From: Solea solea
Taxonomy: Eukaryota > Chordata > Actinopteri > Pleuronectiformes > Soleidae
DNA: 64,000 bases
NCBI RefSeq assembly: GCF_958295425.1
Contig: NC_081145.1
Coordinates: forward strand, 26,512,889 to 26,576,888
Reading direction: 5' to 3'
Shown here: piece after piece, positions 59,152 to 64,000 of the stretch
Layout: each line of letters starts with the position of its first letter
Position numbering within the stretch: position 1 is the stretch's first letter
Notes under the pieces: model-generated
Databases searched by the model: none
What the model saw: the letters and a program-made list of their open reading frames with translations, nothing else
What the model was told of the DNA's origin: nothing
Program-made: the position numbers and the translations under genes

Positions 59152-60969
59152 GTAGTTCCTTTAGATGTTTGAAATGTGACCAATAAGTCTTAGTGTAATA
59201 TCTTCTCCGATATATGACAAAAAAGTCATAGGTTACTATGTCGTCCAAAATTTGACAAAAAAGTCATAGTATAGTATGTCGTCCAAATTTTGACAAAAAA
59301 GTCATAGTATAGTATGTCGTCCAAAATTTGACAAAAAAGGCATAGGTTAGTATGTCGTGTAAAATTTGACAAAAAAGTCATAGGTTAGTGTTGTGTAAAA
59401 TTTGACAAAAAAGTCATACTTTAGTATGTCGTCTTTGTCAAATGTTGACAAAAAAGTCATAGGTTAGTATGTCGTCCAAAATTTGACAAAAAAGTCATAG
59501 GTTAGTATGTCGTCCAAATTTTGACAAAAAATCATAGGTTAGTATGTCGTCCAAAATTTGACCAAAAGGCATAGTATAGTATGTCGTCAACATTTTGACA
59601 AAAAAAGTCATAGGTAAGTATGTCGTCCAAATTTTTACAAAAAAGTCATAGGTTAGTATGTCGTCCAAAATTTGACCAAAAAGGCATAGTATAGTATGTC
59701 GTCCAAATTTTGACAAAAAAGTCATAGGTTAGTATGTCGTCCAAAATTTGACAAAAAAGTCATAGGTTAGTATGTCGTCCAAAATGTGACAAAAAAGTCA
59801 TAGGTTAGTATGTCGTCCAAAATGTGACAAAAAAGTCATAGGTTAGTATGTCGTCCAAAATGTGTCAAAGAAGTCATAGGTTAGTATGTCGTCCAAAATG
59901 TGTCAAAAAAGTCATAGGTTAGTATGTCGTCCAAAATGTGACAAAAAAGTCATAGGTTAGTATGTCGTGTAAAATTTGACAAAAAAGTCATACTTTAGTA
60001 TGTCGTCTTTGACAAAATTTGACAAAAAAGTCATAGGTTAGTATGTCGTCCAAATTTTGACAAAAAAGTCATAGGTTAGTATGTCGTCCAAAATTTGACC
60101 AAAAAGGCATAGCATAGTATGTCGTCCAAATTTTGAAAAAAAAAGTCATAGGTTAGTATGTCGTCCAAATTTTGACAAAAAAGTCATAGGTTAGTATGTC
60201 GTCCAAAATGTGTCAAAGAAGTCATAAGTTAGTATGTCGTCCAAAATGTGACAAAAAAGTCATAGGTTAGTATGTCGTCCAAAATGTGACAAAAAAGTCA
60301 TAGGTTAGTATGTCGTCCAAAATGTGACAAAAAAGTCATAGGTTAGTATGTCGTGCAAAATGTGTCAAAAAAGTCATAGGTTAGTATGTCGTCCAAAATG
60401 TGACAAAAAAGTCATAGGTTAGTATGTCGTCCAAATTTTGACAAAAAAGTCATAGGTTATTAAGGTGGTCCAAAATGTGACAAAAAAGTCATAGGTTATT
60501 AAGGTGGTCCAAAATGTGACAAAAAAGTCATAGGTTAGTATGTCGTCCAAAATTTGACCAAAAAGGCATAGTATAGTATGTCGTCCAAATTTTGACAAAA
60601 AAAGTCATAGGTTAGTATGTCGTCCAAAATGTGACAAAAAAGTCATAGGTTAGTATGTCGTCCAAAATGTGTCAAAGAAGTCATAGGTTAGTATGTCGTC
60701 CAAAATGTGTCAAAAAAGTCATAGGTTAGTATGTCGTCCAAAATGTGACAAAAAAGTCATAGGTTAGTATGTCGTGTAAAATTTGACAAAAAAGTCATAC
60801 TTTAGTATGTCGTCTTTGACAAAATTTGACAAAAAAGTCATAGGTTAGTATGTCGTCCAAATTTTGACAAAAAAGTCATAGGTTAGTATGTCGTCCAAAA
60901 TTTGACCAAAAAGGCATAGTATAGTATGTCGTCCAAATTTTGAAAAAAAAGTCATAGGTTAGTATGTCG

Positions 60970-61356
60970 GGCCACACAGTGGTGTAGTGGTTAGCACTCT
61001 CGCCTTGCAGCGAGAAGACCCGGGTTCGAGCCCCGGTTGGAACAAGGGCCTTTCTGCATGGAGTTTGCATGTTCTCCCCGTGTGTGTGTGGGTTCTCTCC
61101 GGGTACTCCGGCTTCCTCCCACAGTCCAAAAAACATGCAATGTGGGGATAGGTAAATTGGACACTCCAAATTGACCGTAGGAGTGAGTGTGAGAGTGAAT
61201 GGTTGTTTGTCTCTATCTGTGTGTGTGGCCCTGCGATGGACTGGCGAACTGTCCAGGGTGTACCCCGCCTATCGCCCGATGTAGCTGAGATTGGCACAGC
61301 ACCCCCCGCGACCCTCTGGCAGAGGATAAAGCGGTAGATGATGACTGACTGACTGA
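60970..61356 (+). mobile_element. Full-length tRNA-derived SINE inserted in the satellite
   Basis: The head has an A box TGGTGTAGTGG (60980-60990) and B box GGTTCGAGCCC (61023-61033). The body contains GGAGTTTGCATGTTCTCC, CTTCCTCCCACAGTCC and GACTGGCGAACTGTCCAGGG. The tail is GACTGACTGACTGA. The flanks are an exact 13-bp target duplication, GGTTAGTATGTCG, at 60957-60969 and 61357-61369, cut from one satellite monomer. It carries no protein and depends on LINE machinery. Confidence 0.92.
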
Positions 61357-62519
61357 GGTTAGTATGTCGTCCAAATTTTGACTAAAAAGTCATAGGTTAG
61401 TATGTCGTCCAAAATGTGTCAAAGAAGTCATAAGTTAGTATGTCGTCCAAAATGTGACAAAAAAGTCATAGGTTAGTATGTCGTCCAAAATGTGACAAAA
61501 AAGTCATAGGTTAGTATGTCGTCCAAAATGTGACAAAAAAGTCATAGGTTAGTATGTCGTGCAAAATGTGTCAAAAAAGTCATAGGTTAGTATGTCGTCC
61601 AAAATGTGACAAAAAAGTCATAGGTTAGTATGTCGTCCAAATTTTGACAAAAAAGTCATAGGTTATTAAGGTGGTCCAAAATGTGACAAAAAAGTCATAG
61701 GTTATTAAGGCGGTCCAAAATGTGACAAAAAAGTCATAGGTTAGTATGTCGTCCAAAATTTGACCAAAAAGGCATAGTATAGTATGTCGTCCAAATTTTG
61801 ACAAAAAAAGTCATAGGTTAGTATGTCGTCCAAATTTTGACAAAAAAGTCATAGGTTAGGATGTCGTCCAAAATGTGTCAAAGAAGTCATAGGTTAGTAT
61901 GTCGTCCAAAATGTGACAAAAAAGTCATAGGTTAGTATGTCGTCCAAAATGTGACAAAAAAGTCATAGTTTAGTATGTCGTCCAAAATGTGTCAAAAAAG
62001 TCATAGGCTAGTATGTCGTCCAAAATGTGACAAAAAAGTCATAGGTTAGTATGTCGTCCAAATTTTGACAAAAAAGTCATAGGTTAGTATGTCGTCCAAA
62101 ATTTGACCAAAAAGGCATAGTATAGTATGTCGTCCAAATTTTGACAAAAAAAGTCATAGGTTAGTATGTCGTCCAAAATGTGACAAAAAAGTCATAGGTT
62201 AGTATGTCGTCCAAAATTTGACAAAAAAGTCATAGGTTACTATGTCGTCCAAAATTTGACAAAAAAGTCATAGTATTGTATGTCGTCCAAATTTTGACAA
62301 AAAAAGTCATAGGTTAGTATGTCGTCCAAAATTTGACAAAAAAGTCATAGGTTAGTATGTTGTCCAAAATTTGACAAAAAAGTATGTCGTGTAAAATTTG
62401 ACAAAAAAAGTCATACTTTAGTATGACGTCCAAGATTGACATTAAAAGTCATAGGTTAATGTCATCCAAGAAGTAACGTAAAAGTTATAGGTCAGTTTGT
62501 CGACAGCTTGAGATTAATT

Positions 62520-62591
62520 GGCCAAATGGCTGTACGGATAAGACACTGGTCTTGTAATTCAAGGTTTGTTGGTTCACGGCCCACCTCGGGT
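62520..62591. repeat. tRNA-Arg-like module, copy 11
   Basis: TTCAAGG variant with private changes AAGACACTGG and TTCACGGCCCACC, the latter in the B box. Confidence 0.75.
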
Positions 62592-63347
62592 GTAGTTCAT
62601 TTAGATGTCTGAAATGTGACCAATAAGTCTTAGTGTAATATCTTCTCCGATATATGACAAAAAAGTCATAGGTTACTATGTCGTCCAAAATTTGACAAAA
62701 AACTCATAGTATAGTATGTTGTCCAAAATTTGGCAAAAAAGGCATAGGTTAGTATGTCGTGTAAAATTTGACAAAAAAGTCAAAGGTTAGTATGTCGTCC
62801 AAATTTTGACAAAAAAGTCATAGGTTAGTATGTCGTCCAAAATGTGACAAAAAAGTCATAGGTTAGTATGTCGTCCAAAATGTGACAAAAAAGTCATAGG
62901 TTAGTATGTCGTCCAAAATTTGACCAAAAAGTCATAGGTTATTAAGGTCGTCCAAAATGTGACAAAAAAGTCATAGGTTAGTATGTCGTCCAAAATTTGA
63001 CCAAAAAGGCATAGTATAGTATGTCGTCCAAATTGTGTCAAAGAAGTCATAGGTTAGAATGTCGTCCAAAATGTGACAAAAAAAGTCATAGGTTAGTATG
63101 TCGTCCAAAATTTGACAAAAAAGTCATAGGTTAGTATGTTGTCCAAAATTTGACAAAAAAGTCATAGGTTAGTATGTCGTGTAAAATTTGACAAATAAGT
63201 CATAGGTTAGTATGTCGTGTAAAATTTGACAAAAAAAGTCATACTTTAGTATGACGTCCAAGATTGACATTAAAAGTCATAGGTTAATGTCATCCAAGAA
63301 GTAACGTAAAAGTTATAGGTCAGTTTGTCGACAGCTTGAGATTAATT

Positions 63348-63419
63348 GGCCAAATGGCTGTACGGATAAGGCACTGGTCTTGTAAGCCAAGGTTTGTTGG
63401 TTCACGTCCCACCTCGGGT
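63348..63419. repeat. tRNA-Arg-like module, copy 12
   Basis: GCCAAGG variant, 828 bp after copy 11; closest in flanks to copies 8 and 10. Confidence 0.75.
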
Positions 63420-64000
63420 GTAGTTCCTTTAGATGTTTGAAATGTGACCAATAAGTCTTAGTGTAATATCTTCTCCGATATATGACAAAAAAGTCATAGG
63501 TTACTATGTCGTCCAAAATTTGACAAAAAAGTCATAGTATAGTATGTCGTCCAAATTTTGACAAAAAAGTCATAGTATAGTATGTCGTCCAAAATTTGAC
63601 AAAAAAGGCATAGGTTAGTATGTCGTGTAAAATTTGACAAAAAAGTCATAGGTTAGTGTTGTGTAAAATTTGACAAAAAAGTCATACTTTAGTATGTCGT
63701 CTTTGTCAAATGTTGACAAAAAAGTCATAGGTTAGTATGTCGTCCAAAATTTGACAAAAAAGTCATAGGTTAGTATGTCGTCCAAATTTTGACAAAAAAG
63801 TCATAGGTTAGTATGTCGTCCAAAATTTGACCAAAAAGGCATAGTATAGTATGTCGTCAACATTTTGACAAAAAAAGTCATAGGTTAGTATGTCGTCCAA
63901 ATTTTGACAAAAAAGTCATAGGTTAGTATGTCGTCCAAAATTTGACCAAAAAGGCATAGTATAGTATGTCGTCCAAATTTTGACAAAAAAGTCATAGGTT

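Larger units (their letters stand above)
53945..60322. repeat. About 3,189-bp tandem duplication within the satellite
   Basis: Units about 53,945-57,133 and 57,134-60,322. Markers at constant offset: TTGACCAAAAGGC (53,985 and 57,174), modules 7/9 and 8/10, and AAATTTTGAAAAAAAAAG (56,940 and 60,129). Few point differences (for example TTTTGAC against TTTTTAC near 54,170/57,360). Confidence 0.88.
43750..64000. repeat. 38-bp satellite array, runs off the window
   Basis: A clean monomer is 50941-50978: TCCAAAATGTGAC, then AAAAAAGTCATAGG, then TTAGTATGTCG. Main variants are AATTTGAC, ATTTTGAC, AACATTTTGAC, GTGTAAAATTTGAC and CATAGTATAGTATG. Monomers differ by one-base A-run changes (38 or 39 bp). 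My estimate is roughly 500 monomers here. Each monomer has one CpG (GTCGTC), a TGAC-A6-GTCA dyad and two A-tracts about 11 bp apart, which should bend DNA. Some monomers are shortened (AAGTCATGTTAGTATG lacks 4 bp) and these recur at fixed larger offsets, showing higher-order structure. No coding capacity. Confidence 0.98.

Noticed and set aside
53921..59725. 76-codon minus frames (KFGRHTILCLFGQILDDILT) as repeat proteins
   Set aside because: Direct translation of the 38-bp satellite; length depends on A-run variants, not selection.
60876..61297. 97- and 112-codon minus frames as coding genes
   Set aside because: Antisense of the SINE and satellite.
44558..63516. Twelve nearly identical 63-67-codon minus-strand frames (MDDIVTYDFFVIYRRRYYTK and relatives) as a small gene family
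   Set aside because: They coincide with the tRNA-like insertion plus flanking satellite monomers, have no splice or promoter context, and are conserved only because the repeat was duplicated.
43750..64000. CRISPR-like array
   Set aside because: The repeat has no unique spacers, the units are head to tail, and the genome is vertebrate.

Overview
This is vertebrate nuclear DNA, most likely from a ray-finned (teleost) fish. The signs are GT-AG introns, low gene density, AT and CA microsatellites, L2 and Tc1-like remnants, hAT-type and other MITEs, and a tRNA-derived SINE of a type common in fish. There are no bacterial operons, CRISPR arrays or bacterial genes.

Layout. (1) Positions 1 to about 12,150 hold the last three coding exons (2714-2821, 4617-4800, 9371-9429) of a plus-strand gene that starts before the window. 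I could not identify its product. (2) About 12,150-17,170 is intergenic and repeat-rich. (3) Positions 17,291-41,895 carry one complete plus-strand gene, LONP2, the peroxisomal ATP-dependent Lon protease. It has 17 coding exons that join in frame to 844 codons plus a stop. The model keeps the Lon N-terminal domain, Walker A and B, sensor residues, the Ser732/Lys775 catalytic dyad and a C-terminal SKL peroxisomal signal. Its introns hold several degraded MITE copies, a deleted L2 LINE, a deleted Tc1 transposon, a minisatellite, a perfect 28-bp-arm palindrome and several TG/CA tracts placed against splice sites. (4) About 41,900-43,740 is the LONP2 3' region and a microsatellite-rich spacer. (5) From about 43,750 to the window end (over 20 kb, not finished) runs a tandem satellite with a 38-bp monomer.

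The satellite is the most unusual part. It is organised at several levels: 38-bp monomers with sequence variants, a 760-bp repeat, exact-offset tandem duplications of 2,675 bp and about 3,189 bp, and 12 copies of an insertion of about 109 bp that looks like a degraded arginine tRNA (CCT type). The insertion sits inside a satellite monomer and has been amplified with it. A separate young SINE with a 13-bp target-site duplication interrupts the array once (60,970-61,356). The many ORFs of about 67-76 codons on the minus strand here are by-products of the repeat.

Coordinates of exons come from reading splice signals and frame by eye against remembered human LONP2. No alignment or database search was run.
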